A DNA stretch of 64,000 nt, taken from NCBI RefSeq assembly GCF_016595465.1, contig NZ_JAENIK010000011.1, positions 1,240,001 to 1,304,000 of the forward strand, in the 5' to 3' direction. Numbering within the stretch: the stretch's first letter is position 1; every line of letters starts with the position of its first letter. Position numbers and translations under genes: made by a program. Positions 10,301-19,899 of the stretch are shown here, piece after piece. Under the pieces are notes generated by a model, which worked only from the letters and a program-made list of their open reading frames with translations, did not search any database and was not told where the DNA came from. The DNA comes from Luteolibacter yonseiensis. GTDB taxonomy: Bacteria > Verrucomicrobiota > Verrucomicrobiia > Verrucomicrobiales > Akkermansiaceae.

Positions 10301-11072
10301 GTCTCCGGATGGAAAGGTGCGCCTGATCGGCAGGGGGCCGCTGGAGGCGAGGCCCTGGTGCGATGTGGTTTGTGAGCCGCGGAAGTTCGACGGCCGGCCG
10401 GCGTGGGAGGTACTCTGCGAGATCGGGGCGCAGGTGAACGCGGATTCGGTTTACGATCTCACCGACCTGCTGGTGATCCAGCCGGGCCAATGGGGAGGAG
10501 TGGTCAAGCCCTCGTCTGTGACCATGAGGCTGCACGTGCTGGCGGATGGCTCATTCAAGCTGGATGGAGCGGCGGTTTCCCGAAATGAGCTGGAGGATGC
10601 GCTCAAGGCGCTTCGGGAGAAGTCGGAGGATGCCAAGGTGTCCATCAGCGCCGATGCGGGAGTACGGTATGAATCGGTGACGGAGATCATCGGTCTTTGC
10701 CAGAACACCGGAATCTGGAACCTGTCATTTGCGGGGAACGCGGAGGACGGGGTGACGGAGTGGCTCGCGAAAATGGACGCGGGAAGTTATGCGGAGTGTT
10801 ATGCCACGTCCGCGGAGATGGTGAAAAAGGCGGTGTCGGAAGAGAAGTGGAAGGAGGCGATGGTGATGTTCCGAACACCGATGGGCGCGGTGGTCTCGAG
10901 GAAATTGATCAAGAGCGAGGACGTGAGGCAACTGCCCGGCATGCCGGATGGCGAGCACCGGGTGATCCGGTTCGAGACGGAATTCGTTAATAAGAAAAGT
11001 GCCGTGGAAACGGTCTTCTTCACCAAGGAAACCAACGGAGTGTGGAAATCCTCCGGTTATTTCATCCGATGA
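7347..11072 (+). CDS. Membrane Ser/Thr protein kinase with Wzz-like region
   Basis: 1241 aa. A Pro/Gly-rich N-terminus carries four LAGD repeats (36-51). A complete Hanks-type kinase domain covers about 71-335, with GQGGMG glycine loop, VALK lysine K99, HRDIKPEN at 194-201, DFG at 214-216 and MAPEQ near 260. A proline-rich linker leads to a transmembrane helix (about 360-386). A segment (387-510) resembling polysaccharide chain-length (Wzz/GNVR) proteins follows, then two more hydrophobic helices (511-538 and 554-581). The remaining 650 residues are extracytoplasmic or soluble and unrecognised. It likely phosphorylates Ser/Thr in response to an envelope cue. It overlaps the next gene by ATGA, and an ECF sigma factor lies downstream, a pairing common in PVC bacteria. 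Confidence 0.9.
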   Translation: MDTIPGEDAMLNPPHPTLAGLDPAALLQQGVAADTLAGDLAGDLAGDLAGDSPPFHLPPIGELEGLFPQFEILEFVGQGGMGAVYKVRQKELDRVVALKILPPAIGGTPGFSERFAREAKALARLNHPGIVTIHEFGKTASPEQPLYFILMEFVDGLNLAQLMKAGRISPREALAIVPQICDALQSAHDQGIVHRDIKPENILLDRLGRVKVADFGIAKVVGDAASADDGSRGGGAGEQRFQADATLGEKVIGTPQYMAPEQMGSPAEVDHRADIYALGVVFYQMLTGELPGKDLQAPSRKVRIDVRLDEMVLRALDSDPQRRYQTAHEFRTVLEELPSGPSPVPPPPPLPKRGMVRRWWWMFLVMLVLGPVIGLGVGAGVAYLVPKKWEAESLIELQPRDGQEVSGRLFRAEVDKIKSAAALATVADELGLAEKWGLPRESVVDILKGIVNTDNLRGTDLISVRVRHTRMRDTFDIAEALAVNYRRNAAYHVIVHEDPQVMRETPISPNVPVLLMIGGAAGLLFSPLMALAVMGVLQRMFPEKPKDAAAGGRFPALLVIALLLVVTAIGLAVGGSVLAYVTMGEAVTSPPAAVETSGTAISQNSEKSENTTDGIANQYLDLVLELSAAEAAGLGEAHPNRIAKRNKLARFNAAYPDMPDMPDARCRELAAGRLRDLEERMMQLKDGGLGEKHPNYIRLKVPADALKEVIAGKDGVPEEAPPSLQERMVDLEIAAIKLRKMYLPDHPDVKKAALAVDDFIRANPTARGGDYVEVLKRRRESVQNRIKEASSKYLDNHPEMAVLKHELEAVDQLLGIARHVMLRPPRPSAAGEVKYRFDCGGDTMQMMIQRIRRELALRICHEVGGRKGDGQGGIRYSDLQAELEMKEIAGRMTLRERERLVDLRRHQMPETTVTDETRYYGEITAVSERDLLEQLTEGTPYQCRPAADGRRWVVSPREGSRLDYPVTLDTLGLTVELAAGRIAAQSPDGKVRLIGRGPLEARPWCDVVCEPRKFDGRPAWEVLCEIGAQVNADSVYDLTDLLVIQPGQWGGVVKPSSVTMRLHVLADGSFKLDGAAVSRNELEDALKALREKSEDAKVSISADAGVRYESVTEIIGLCQNTGIWNLSFAGNAEDGVTEWLAKMDAGSYAECYATSAEMVKKAVSEEKWKEAMVMFRTPMGAVVSRKLIKSEDVRQLPGMPDGEHRVIRFETEFVNKKSAVETVFFTKETNGVWKSSGYFIR
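7452..7499 (+). repeat. Four 12-bp tandem repeats coding LAGD
   Basis: CTGGCGGGGGAC occurs four times in tandem (the last ends GAT), in frame in the kinase N-terminal region. Copy-number change would add or remove four residues without a frameshift. Confidence 0.9.
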
Positions 11073-11551
11073 AAACATACAAGGCCCCGTGGGGCACAGC
11101 TCTGAAAGTCATCTCCGGGTTTCTCGTCTTGCTGACGATCGGCCTGGTCGCGGGACCATTGATCCTGCCGGACGTCATACCCCGGTTTGATTCCGGGTGG
11201 TTGCTGCCGGTGTTCGTGGCGGCGTTGCTGCCGTTCATGGTGCTGGGTTACGAGGTCACGGAGGAGGCGATCCTGATCCGCCGTCCGTTCTGGAAAACCC
11301 GGCTGTCGCGCAAGGGGCTGATGTCGGCGACCGTGGAACCGAGGGCGATGTCCCGCTCCATCCGCACCTGCGGGAACGGCGGCGGGTTTTCATTCACGGG
11401 CTGGTATTGGAAAAGCGGCATGGGCACCTTCAGGGCGTATGTGACGGACCTGGATCGCACGGTGGTGCTGAGGTTTGAGAAGCGCACGGTGGTGGTGTCC
11501 CCGGGCGAGCCGGAGGATTTTGTAGATGCGTTGTCAAAAGGAAATGGATAG
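11069..11551 (+). CDS. PH-like (bPH) domain small membrane protein
   Basis: 160 aa. The start ATG overlaps the kinase stop (ATGA), implying translational coupling. Two hydrophobic segments fill the first 60 residues (ISGFLVLLTIGLV and LLPVFVAALLPFMVL). A beta-rich region follows, with EVTEEAILIRRPFWKTRLS and later VVLRFEKRTVVVSPGEPEDFV, a layout typical of bacterial PH-like domain proteins. No catalytic residues are expected. From context it is likely a membrane partner or substrate of the kinase; that role is inference. Confidence 0.65.
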   Translation: MKTYKAPWGTALKVISGFLVLLTIGLVAGPLILPDVIPRFDSGWLLPVFVAALLPFMVLGYEVTEEAILIRRPFWKTRLSRKGLMSATVEPRAMSRSIRTCGNGGGFSFTGWYWKSGMGTFRAYVTDLDRTVVLRFEKRTVVVSPGEPEDFVDALSKGNG

Positions 11552-11588
11552 GGATACCACGGTGCCACACGGGGACTTCTGCCTTTCC

Positions 11589-11604
11589 TTATAGGACCTA
11601 TAAT
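11589..11604 (+). promoter_or_regulatory. Perfect TATAAT inside a 15-bp palindrome
   Basis: TTATAGG-A-CCTATAA is a perfect palindrome (11589-11603) and overlaps TATAAT at 11599-11604, about 50 bp before the ankyrin start. No good -35 hexamer stands 17 bp upstream (CTTCTG). It is a candidate separate promoter, possibly repressor-controlled, for the ankyrin and sigma genes. Confidence 0.35.
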
Positions 11605-11656
11605 GCCGGTGCCCCGGCTCGAAAACATATCTTCCTCTTCACTCGAAACCCAACAT

Positions 11657-12208
11657 ATGTCATCACTCGCACAAGAACTATGGGACGCCGCATGGGACGG
11701 CGATCTGAAACGGATGGAAACCTGTCTGGGCCGTGGAGCCGGGGTGAACGCCCGGCCGAACGGCTCCTCCGCGCTGGAAGCGGCGGCGTATCATGGCAAG
11801 GCGGAGGCTTGTGAATTCCTCCTCGAGAGGGGAGCGGATGCGGATGCCTGCCACGAACCGACGGGGGAAACGGTGTTGCACCAGGCGATCACCAAGCGGG
11901 ATGCGGAGCGCACGCGCATCGTGGAACTGCTGGTGGCGGCGGGGGCGGAGGTGAACCGCAGGACCGTGCCGGGTGTGGTGACGCAGTCGTTCGCCAGGGA
12001 CATCCGCACGCGTGGTGAGACACCGCTGCACCGGGCGGCGGCCTATGGGGATGTGGAGATGATCCGCATCCTCGTTTCCGCCGGGGCGGACAAGGCGGCG
12101 AGGGACGCTCATGGCGAGTCGCCCCTGACGTGGGCGAGCTGGCATCTGCGGGAGAATGACGTGCTGCGGCTGCTGTTGCACGGCGGGTTCGAAGGATCGC
12201 TGCCATGA
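11657..12208 (+). CDS. Ankyrin-repeat protein
   Basis: 183 aa from ATG 11657 (MSSLAQELW). Four to five ankyrin repeats cover nearly the whole chain, for example GSSALEAAAYHGKAEACEFL, GETPLHRAAAYGDVEMIRIL and ESPLTWASW, each with the LL-x3-GA(D/E) turn. No signal peptide or enzymatic domain is seen, so it is probably a cytoplasmic protein-interaction module. It overlaps the sigma factor gene by ATGA (12205-12208), so the two are co-translated. It may bind the sigma factor or the kinase; this is inferred from context only. Confidence 0.85.
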   Translation: MSSLAQELWDAAWDGDLKRMETCLGRGAGVNARPNGSSALEAAAYHGKAEACEFLLERGADADACHEPTGETVLHQAITKRDAERTRIVELLVAAGAEVNRRTVPGVVTQSFARDIRTRGETPLHRAAAYGDVEMIRILVSAGADKAARDAHGESPLTWASWHLRENDVLRLLLHGGFEGSLP

Positions 12209-12924
12209 GCGTGGGGGATGGATTTTTCGCGACGACGCGCTGGACGCTGGTGCGGGCGGCGGGGCGAGGGGAGTCGCCGCAGGTGGACGCCGCGCTGGAG
12301 TCGCTTTGCACGGCGTATTGGTTTCCGCTTTACGCGTATGTCCGGCGGCACGGATTTGCCAAGGAGGATGCGGAGGACCTCACGCAGGCGTTCTTCGCAA
12401 GACTGCTGGCCCGGCGGGATTTCGCGGGACTGCGTGAGGAGAACGGCCGGTTCCGCGCGTTCCTGCTGGCGGCGCTGAAGAATTTCCTGGCGAACGAACG
12501 GGACCGCGCGGGGCGGTTGAAACGTGGCGGGGCGATCACCCATCTGTCGCTGGACTGGCAGAGCGCGGACACGAAATTCGAGGTCTCCGACAACGGGAAC
12601 CCATCGCCGGACGAGGCGTATGACCGCGAGTGGGCGGTGGCGCTGCTGGAGAGGGTGATTCTCCGGCTGCGGGAGGAATGCGTGGCGGAGGGCAGGGCGG
12701 AGCGCTTCGAGCAGCTCAAGGATTTTCTCACCACCGGGCGCGGGGAGATCTCCCATGCGGAACGGGCGGCGGAGCTGGGCATGGAGGAGGGCACGCTGCG
12801 TGCGGCGGTGCACCGGTTGAGGAAGCGCTACCGCGAACTGCTGCGCCGCGAGGTGGGTGATACGCTGGCGGACCCGGCGATGGTGGAGGAGGAACTGGCG
12901 GTTTTGTTGGGAGCGTTCACATGA
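12205..12924 (+). CDS. ECF-type RNA polymerase sigma factor
   Basis: 239 aa. Region 2 is recognisable in FFATTRWTLV, YWFPLYAYVRRHG, KEDAEDLTQAFFARLL and the NGRFRAFLLAALKNFLANERDR core. Region 4 is an HTH in ISHAERAAELGMEEGTLRAAVHRLRKRYRELL. This fits the sigma-70 ECF group often linked to Ser/Thr kinases in Planctomycetes and Verrucomicrobia. No anti-sigma factor is adjacent; control may come through the kinase or the ankyrin protein upstream. It lies convergent to rlmN. Confidence 0.88.
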   Translation: MSVGDGFFATTRWTLVRAAGRGESPQVDAALESLCTAYWFPLYAYVRRHGFAKEDAEDLTQAFFARLLARRDFAGLREENGRFRAFLLAALKNFLANERDRAGRLKRGGAITHLSLDWQSADTKFEVSDNGNPSPDEAYDREWAVALLERVILRLREECVAEGRAERFEQLKDFLTTGRGEISHAERAAELGMEEGTLRAAVHRLRKRYRELLRREVGDTLADPAMVEEELAVLLGAFT

Positions 12925-12925
12925 T

Positions 12926-13007
12926 CTATGAGGGATGAATGTGATCGATGATCAACGAATGAAGAGTCTGCCACTCATCCGTCATCTATCACGTTCATCT
13001 TTCATAG
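12926..13007. terminator. Long imperfect inverted repeat between convergent genes
   Basis: The arms starting CTATGA (12926) and ending TCATAG (13007) pair with few interruptions; GATGAATGTGAT matches ATCACGTTCATC at 11 of 12 positions. The structure fills the gap between the sigma gene and rlmN. It could act as a bidirectional terminator, although no U-tract is present. It might also be a repeat-family unit. Confidence 0.45.
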
Positions 13008-13011
13008 GTCT

Positions 13012-14094
13012 CTACCGTTTCGCCGGGGCTTCGATGATGCCTTCGGCGGTTTCCTGCTTGAGTCGGAGCTGGCCGCAGGCGGCGTCGATGTCGTGGCCTT
13101 TTTCGAGACGGAGGTTCGCGGTGACGCCTGCGTTCTGGAGGACCTGCTGGAAGGCCTTGCAGTGGTTGTTCGGCGGGCGTTTCCATTCGAGCCCCTCGAC
13201 GGTGTTGTAGGGGATCAGGTTCACCTTCGCGTTGAGCTTGCGGGCCTTTTTCGCGAGGATGGCGGCTTGTTCGAGCGAGTCGTTGACGTCCTGGATGAGG
13301 ATGTATTCGAGGGTGAGCTTCTGGTTCTTGCGGGAGTTCCAGTAGTCGAGGGCTTCGAAGAGTTCGGCGACGGGCCACTTTTTATTCACCGGCATGATCT
13401 GCTGGCGGACCTCGTCGGTGGCGCCGTGGAGGGAGATGGCGAGGCGGATCTGCTGCGGGTGCTCGGCGAGTTTCTTGATCTGCGGGACGAGGCCGGAGGT
13501 GGAGATGGTGAGGTGGCGCGCGCCGAGGTGCAGGGTTTTTTCCCCGGTGATGAGGGAGATGGCGGCGAGGAGGTTGTCGAGGTTCGCCATCGGCTCGCCC
13601 ATGCCCATGAAGACGAGGGAATCGACGCGCTCCCCGGAGAGTTGTTCGGCGGCGAGAACCTGTCCGGCGATTTCCGAGGCGTCGAGGTTCCGGGTGAAGC
13701 CCGCGAGGCCGGACGCGCAGAACTTGCAACCGTAGGCGCAGCCGACCTGGGAGGAGACGCAGAGCGTGCGGCGGTCGGATTTTTCGCCGTAGAGCGCGGG
13801 GTTCGCCGGGATGAGCACGCTTTCCACATAGCGGCCGTCGTGGAGGCGGAAGAGGAACTTGCGGGTGGTGTCCGCGGAGCCCTGGGTGGTGGAGTGCTCC
13901 AGAGAGGTGAGGCGAAAGACCTCCGCCAGCTTCGAACGCAGGGTGGCGGGCAGGTTCGTCATCGCGTCATACGACGTGACTTTTTTCTTCCAAACCCACT
14001 CGAGGATCTGCGCGGCACGGAACGCCGGCTCGCCCGCCTCCTTGAGCCAGGTGGCGAGGGATTCGGGGGATTGGCCGGTGAGTGCGGGAAGCAT
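13012..14094 (-). CDS. rlmN: Dual-specificity rRNA/tRNA methyltransferase RlmN
   Basis: 360 aa, normal length. A radical-SAM enzyme that methylates C2 of A2503 in 23S rRNA and A37 of some tRNAs. The 4Fe-4S motif is C119-x3-C123-x2-C126 (GCAYGCKFCA). The catalytic Cys pair is visible: C340 in DAACGQL takes the methyl-bearing role, and C112 sits in LCVSSQVGC. Further signatures are FMGMGEPMAN, ISTSGLVPQI and LAISLHGATDEVR. Translation starts at MLPALTGQ. It is convergent with the sigma factor gene. Confidence 0.97.
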   Translation of the reverse strand: MLPALTGQSPESLATWLKEAGEPAFRAAQILEWVWKKKVTSYDAMTNLPATLRSKLAEVFRLTSLEHSTTQGSADTTRKFLFRLHDGRYVESVLIPANPALYGEKSDRRTLCVSSQVGCAYGCKFCASGLAGFTRNLDASEIAGQVLAAEQLSGERVDSLVFMGMGEPMANLDNLLAAISLITGEKTLHLGARHLTISTSGLVPQIKKLAEHPQQIRLAISLHGATDEVRQQIMPVNKKWPVAELFEALDYWNSRKNQKLTLEYILIQDVNDSLEQAAILAKKARKLNAKVNLIPYNTVEGLEWKRPPNNHCKAFQQVLQNAGVTANLRLEKGHDIDAACGQLRLKQETAEGIIEAPAKR

Positions 14095-14354
14095 GGGCTG
14101 GGAATAGTGCGAAGAAAGACGCGCTGGCGAACAAAAACGTCATTCCGCCAGCAGATGGAGTTCGAGGCCGGGGGACTGGCGAATCTGGATCACATGCCCG
14201 CAGCGCGGATCTCGCGGCCTCGTGAAAGGAGCGGAGCTTGAATGTGAGGGCGAGCCAGGTGTCGGTGTGAACGAGTCATGCCGGCGCGGTTTTCACGTGG
14301 GAATAGTTCCGTGAAACTGGTTTTATGTCAAATCGGGAAGAGCCGGTGGGTTGG

Positions 14355-15332
14355 TCAGCCGCCTTTCTCGACGGTTTCCTTGATGTGGTCGAGCACACGG
14401 AGGTGGATCTTGTGGATGATGTGGTCGGTCATGGGGATCCAGTACCACTGCGGCCACATTTCATGGCGGTACCAGGTGGTTCCTTCCAGCAGGACCTTGT
14501 TTCCTCTCCGCTCGAGCCGGAACTGGCCTTTCTCCGATGCCAGGTGACCGTGAAGGTGGGGTGGATCGATGTGGCGGTAGATCGAGAACTCGGTCATCGG
14601 GGCGGGGAATGAGATCACATCGAACGCGAGCAGGCGGTTCTCATCCCAGACCGTCACCGGCTCCACGAAGTCTCCGGTGCAGAACGTGCAGCGGCGGATG
14701 GCTCCCACCCCGGTGCCCTCGATGGTCGCTTCGATGGGGTAGGCGATGCCCATGCGGAAAATTCCTTCCGGCGGGGCGTCGATGCGTGGGAAGGCGGTCA
14801 CGGTTTTCCACACTTCGGGCAGCGAGCCCCCGACCTCCACGGAGGTGGTCACGGAGCGGAGCGGCGCACGCGGGGAGCGGGAATCCTCAAACGCCACGAG
14901 GCAGGGAAACAGGAAGATGAGGACGAGCGGCAGCATGGAAGAGGCCCGGCCAAGCGCCGCACGGCCTGCGAGTCTGCCGAGGGCGGTGCCGGGCAGCGCG
15001 AGGAGAATCGCCAGAGGCAGGGCCATCAGCAGGCAGATGAGGCCATCCATCGCGACGATGATGATGAGCAGGCCGAGCACGGTGACGGACGCGACCGACC
15101 CCGCATAGGAGGCACCGAAGCCACAATCCCGGCGGAAGTTGAAAAAGAAGGCGGAGAGGAACGAAACCAGCAGTGGCAGCCCGAGGAAAAGGACACCGCC
15201 GTAATTTCCGAAAACCCCGATGCTCAGGTAGCACATCGCCAACCCGAGGGGGCCGGGGCCGAGGATGGAAAACGCGCGTGAACGGATGATGGATACCATC
15301 GGGCCGGGTGCTGGCGAGGATTCTTCGTTCAT
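14355..15332 (-). CDS. Membrane protein with C-terminal SRPBCC domain
   Basis: 325 aa from ATG 15332 (MNEESSPAPGP). An upstream frame extension exists but covers the palindromic control region. The N-terminal half has four or so hydrophobic helices, including a GVLFLGLPLLVSFLSAFFF stretch and LLIIIVAMDGLICLLMALP. The C-terminal half (from about SVTTSVEVGGSLPEVWKTV) looks like a START/SRPBCC ligand-binding fold, ending in HLRVLDHIKETVEKGG. The ligand is unknown. The gene is divergent from metH. Two AT-rich palindromes stand between them, so regulation by a dimeric repressor is plausible. Confidence 0.75.
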   Translation of the reverse strand: MNEESSPAPGPMVSIIRSRAFSILGPGPLGLAMCYLSIGVFGNYGGVLFLGLPLLVSFLSAFFFNFRRDCGFGASYAGSVASVTVLGLLIIIVAMDGLICLLMALPLAILLALPGTALGRLAGRAALGRASSMLPLVLIFLFPCLVAFEDSRSPRAPLRSVTTSVEVGGSLPEVWKTVTAFPRIDAPPEGIFRMGIAYPIEATIEGTGVGAIRRCTFCTGDFVEPVTVWDENRLLAFDVISFPAPMTEFSIYRHIDPPHLHGHLASEKGQFRLERRGNKVLLEGTTWYRHEMWPQWYWIPMTDHIIHKIHLRVLDHIKETVEKGG

Positions 15333-15356
15333 ATATTTCAGTAAATATTGAAATAT
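15333..15356. promoter_or_regulatory. ATATTTCA-N8-TGAAATAT operator-like site
   Basis: A perfect 8-bp inverted repeat with an 8-bp spacer immediately precedes the SRPBCC gene start, where a repressor would block transcription or translation. ArsR-type repressors often use sites of this kind and are often partnered with SRPBCC proteins, but no arsR gene is visible here. Confidence 0.45.
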
Positions 15357-15402
15357 GTGAAATGGCAAGAGAGAAATTGGAATAGGGTTTGATGGATAAC
15401 CC

Positions 15403-15426
15403 ATCGTCATATCCGGATATGACGAT
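15403..15426. promoter_or_regulatory. 24-bp perfect palindrome upstream of metH
   Basis: The half-site ATCGTCATATCC is followed directly by its exact complement (15415-15426). It lies in the 135-bp divergent region, 42 bp before the metH start. No cobalamin or SAM riboswitch fits in the space. It is a likely operator for metH and/or the divergent gene. Confidence 0.5.
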
Positions 15427-15467
15427 TTGTTTCTTGAAAGCCTGTGGTCCGTGCTTAGGCTGTGGCC

Positions 15468-16562
15468 ATGCCGCAGGCCGATCCCACCGAAGAACTCCAA
15501 CGCGCCCTTTCCGAACGAATCCTCGTGCTCGACGGAGCGATGGGGACCACGATCCGTGGCTACGGCCTGAGCGAGGCGGAGGCTCGCGGGGAACGTTATG
15601 CGGACAATGACAAGGATCTATTAAACAACGGCGACATCCTGTCCATCACCCGGCCCGATGTCATCGGAGACATCCACAAGCGCTTCTACGAGGCGGGTTC
15701 GGACATCTGCGAGACCAACACCTTTTCCGCGACCGGCATCGCGCAGAGCGAGTTCTTCGTTGAGGACCCGCGCGAGCACGGCGGACGCAAGGATCCCGAA
15801 TTTTTCCAAAAGATCCTCGAGAACAATTTCCTCAACGACCTCGCATGGGAGATGAACGTCGAGTCCTCACGCCTCTGCCGGAAATGGGCGGACGACATCG
15901 GCACCGACACAGGCCGCAAGCGCTACGTCGCCGGAGCCATCGGGCCGCTCACCGTTTCCCTGACGAACTCGCCGGACGCGAACGACCCCGGCTTCCGGGT
16001 GGTGACCTTCGACCAGGTGCTGGCCGCCTACAAACACCAGATCCGAGGCCTCATCGAGGGCGGTTGTGACATCCTGATGGTCGAGACGATTTTCGATTCG
16101 CTCAATGCGAAGGCCGCCGTCGTCGCCATCCAGGAAGTCTATGATGAAGACAAGACGCGTCTCCCCGTGATCGTCTCTGCCGCCGTCGGGCTGGGTGGGG
16201 AAACGATGATCTCCGCGCAGAAGGTGGAGGCGCTGTGGAACGCCTTCGCCCACACCAAGCCGCTGGCCATCGGCCTGAACTGCTCGCTCGGCCCGGACCT
16301 GATGCGTCCCCACCTCGAGGAACTCTCCGCCTGCGCCGCGGCCGCCATTTCCTGCTACCCGAACGCGGGCCTGCCGAACCCTCTCGCGCCCACCGGCTTC
16401 GACCTCGAACCGAAGCACATGTATGATTACATGGCCGAGTTCGCCCAAGCAGGCCTCCTCAACCTCGCCGGCGGCTGCTGCGGAAACACTCCGGAGCACG
16501 TCGCCGCCATCGCCCAGGCCGTCGCCAGATTCGCCCCGCGCGAGGTGCCGGTGGTTCGTTGA
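15468..16562 (+). CDS. metH: Methionine synthase, homocysteine-binding half (MetH N-terminal)
   Basis: 364 aa from ATG 15468 (MPQADPTEEL); a GTG two codons earlier is less likely. This is the Hcy module of cobalamin-dependent methionine synthase: LDGAMGTTIRGYGL at the start, ETNTFSATGIAQ, and the zinc cysteines C272 in GLNCSLGP and C337/C338 in GGCCGNTPEH. It stops with TGA at 16560-16562 just after RFAPREVPVVR, where full-length MetH continues through a linker into the folate domain. The stop coincides with the left end of a repeat element. The missing modules are encoded from 17063. It may form a complex with that product and act in trans. Confidence 0.92.
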   Translation: MPQADPTEELQRALSERILVLDGAMGTTIRGYGLSEAEARGERYADNDKDLLNNGDILSITRPDVIGDIHKRFYEAGSDICETNTFSATGIAQSEFFVEDPREHGGRKDPEFFQKILENNFLNDLAWEMNVESSRLCRKWADDIGTDTGRKRYVAGAIGPLTVSLTNSPDANDPGFRVVTFDQVLAAYKHQIRGLIEGGCDILMVETIFDSLNAKAAVVAIQEVYDEDKTRLPVIVSAAVGLGGETMISAQKVEALWNAFAHTKPLAIGLNCSLGPDLMRPHLEELSACAAAAISCYPNAGLPNPLAPTGFDLEPKHMYDYMAEFAQAGLLNLAGGCCGNTPEHVAAIAQAVARFAPREVPVVR

Positions 16563-17062
16563 AATCGAAACGCGGAGGACGCGGAGATCGCGGAGGAAGA
16601 CGCAGAGAATACAGAGCCATGAAAACGAGAGATGAATTGAACCAGTTGTCGGGGCAGATCGTCGATGCGGCGATGGAGGTTCATCGTGAATTCGGGCCGG
16701 GTCTGCTGGAACGGGTTTACGAGGCCGCGCTTCAAAGGGAATTGCCGCTGAGAGGCATCCCTTCACGGAGGCAGGGTCAATCCGCGGTTTCCTATAAGGG
16801 CGAACTCCTTGATGAGGATGCTTATCGGATCGATCTTCTGGTTGACGAATCGGTCGTTATCGAGGTCAAAACCGTGGCGGCCATCCTCCCGATCCACGAG
16901 GCCCAGCTCCATACCTACATGCGCCTTTCCCGGATGAATTTCGGCCTGCTGATCAACTTCAACGTGATCCTCCTCAAAGACGGAATCAAACGCCACGTCA
17001 TCAATTTCCCTCATTAATCCTCCGCTTCTTCCTCCTCTTTCTCCGCGTTTCGATTCATCCAA
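16560..17062 (+). mobile_element. GxxExxY-gene element inserted in metH linker
   Basis: About 500 bp separating the two metH parts. The left border (16561-16610) reads GAAATCGAAACGCGGAGGAC and continues purine-rich. The right border (17021-17062) is its inverted counterpart, ending CTCCGCGTTTCGATTCATCC then AAA. A single small gene of the GxxExxY family fills the middle. Related border sequences without the gene occur at 1211, 24063, 28652 and 35806. No transposase is present and no target-site duplication could be recognised by eye, so mobility is inferred from dispersal and from interruption of a conserved gene. Confidence 0.65.
16619..17017 (+). CDS. GxxExxY protein, PD-(D/E)XK nuclease-like
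   Basis: 132 aa from ATG 16619 (MKTRDELNQLSG). The upstream in-frame extension is translated repeat DNA (Arg/Gly-rich) and is unlikely to be real. It carries the family signature GLLERVY within GPGLLERVYEAALQREL, and a nuclease-like core YRIDLLVDESVVIEVKTV, where D and E-x-K fit the PD-(D/E)XK pattern. I know the family as short proteins present in many copies in some genomes and associated with repeats; its biochemical role is not established. It lies inside metH, in the same orientation, in the frame of the second metH part but closed by TAA. Confidence 0.85.
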   Translation: MKTRDELNQLSGQIVDAAMEVHREFGPGLLERVYEAALQRELPLRGIPSRRQGQSAVSYKGELLDEDAYRIDLLVDESVVIEVKTVAAILPIHEAQLHTYMRLSRMNFGLLINFNVILLKDGIKRHVINFPH

Positions 17063-19825
<2,763 letters not shown>

Positions 19826-19899
19826 ACTTGGCAGGCTTCCTGCATCGATTCCTCTCGACCTCCGCCTTTTTCGGTGCAGGTTGACTGCTGAATCGTGCC

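Noticed and set aside
13093..14241. 382-aa open frame opposite rlmN
   Set aside because: It is the antisense of a clearly recognised RlmN gene; the Gly/Val/Glu/Arg-rich composition is typical of a GC-rich shadow.
15427..15467. Cobalamin or SAM riboswitch before metH
   Set aside because: The leader is too short and no B12-box-like sequence is seen.
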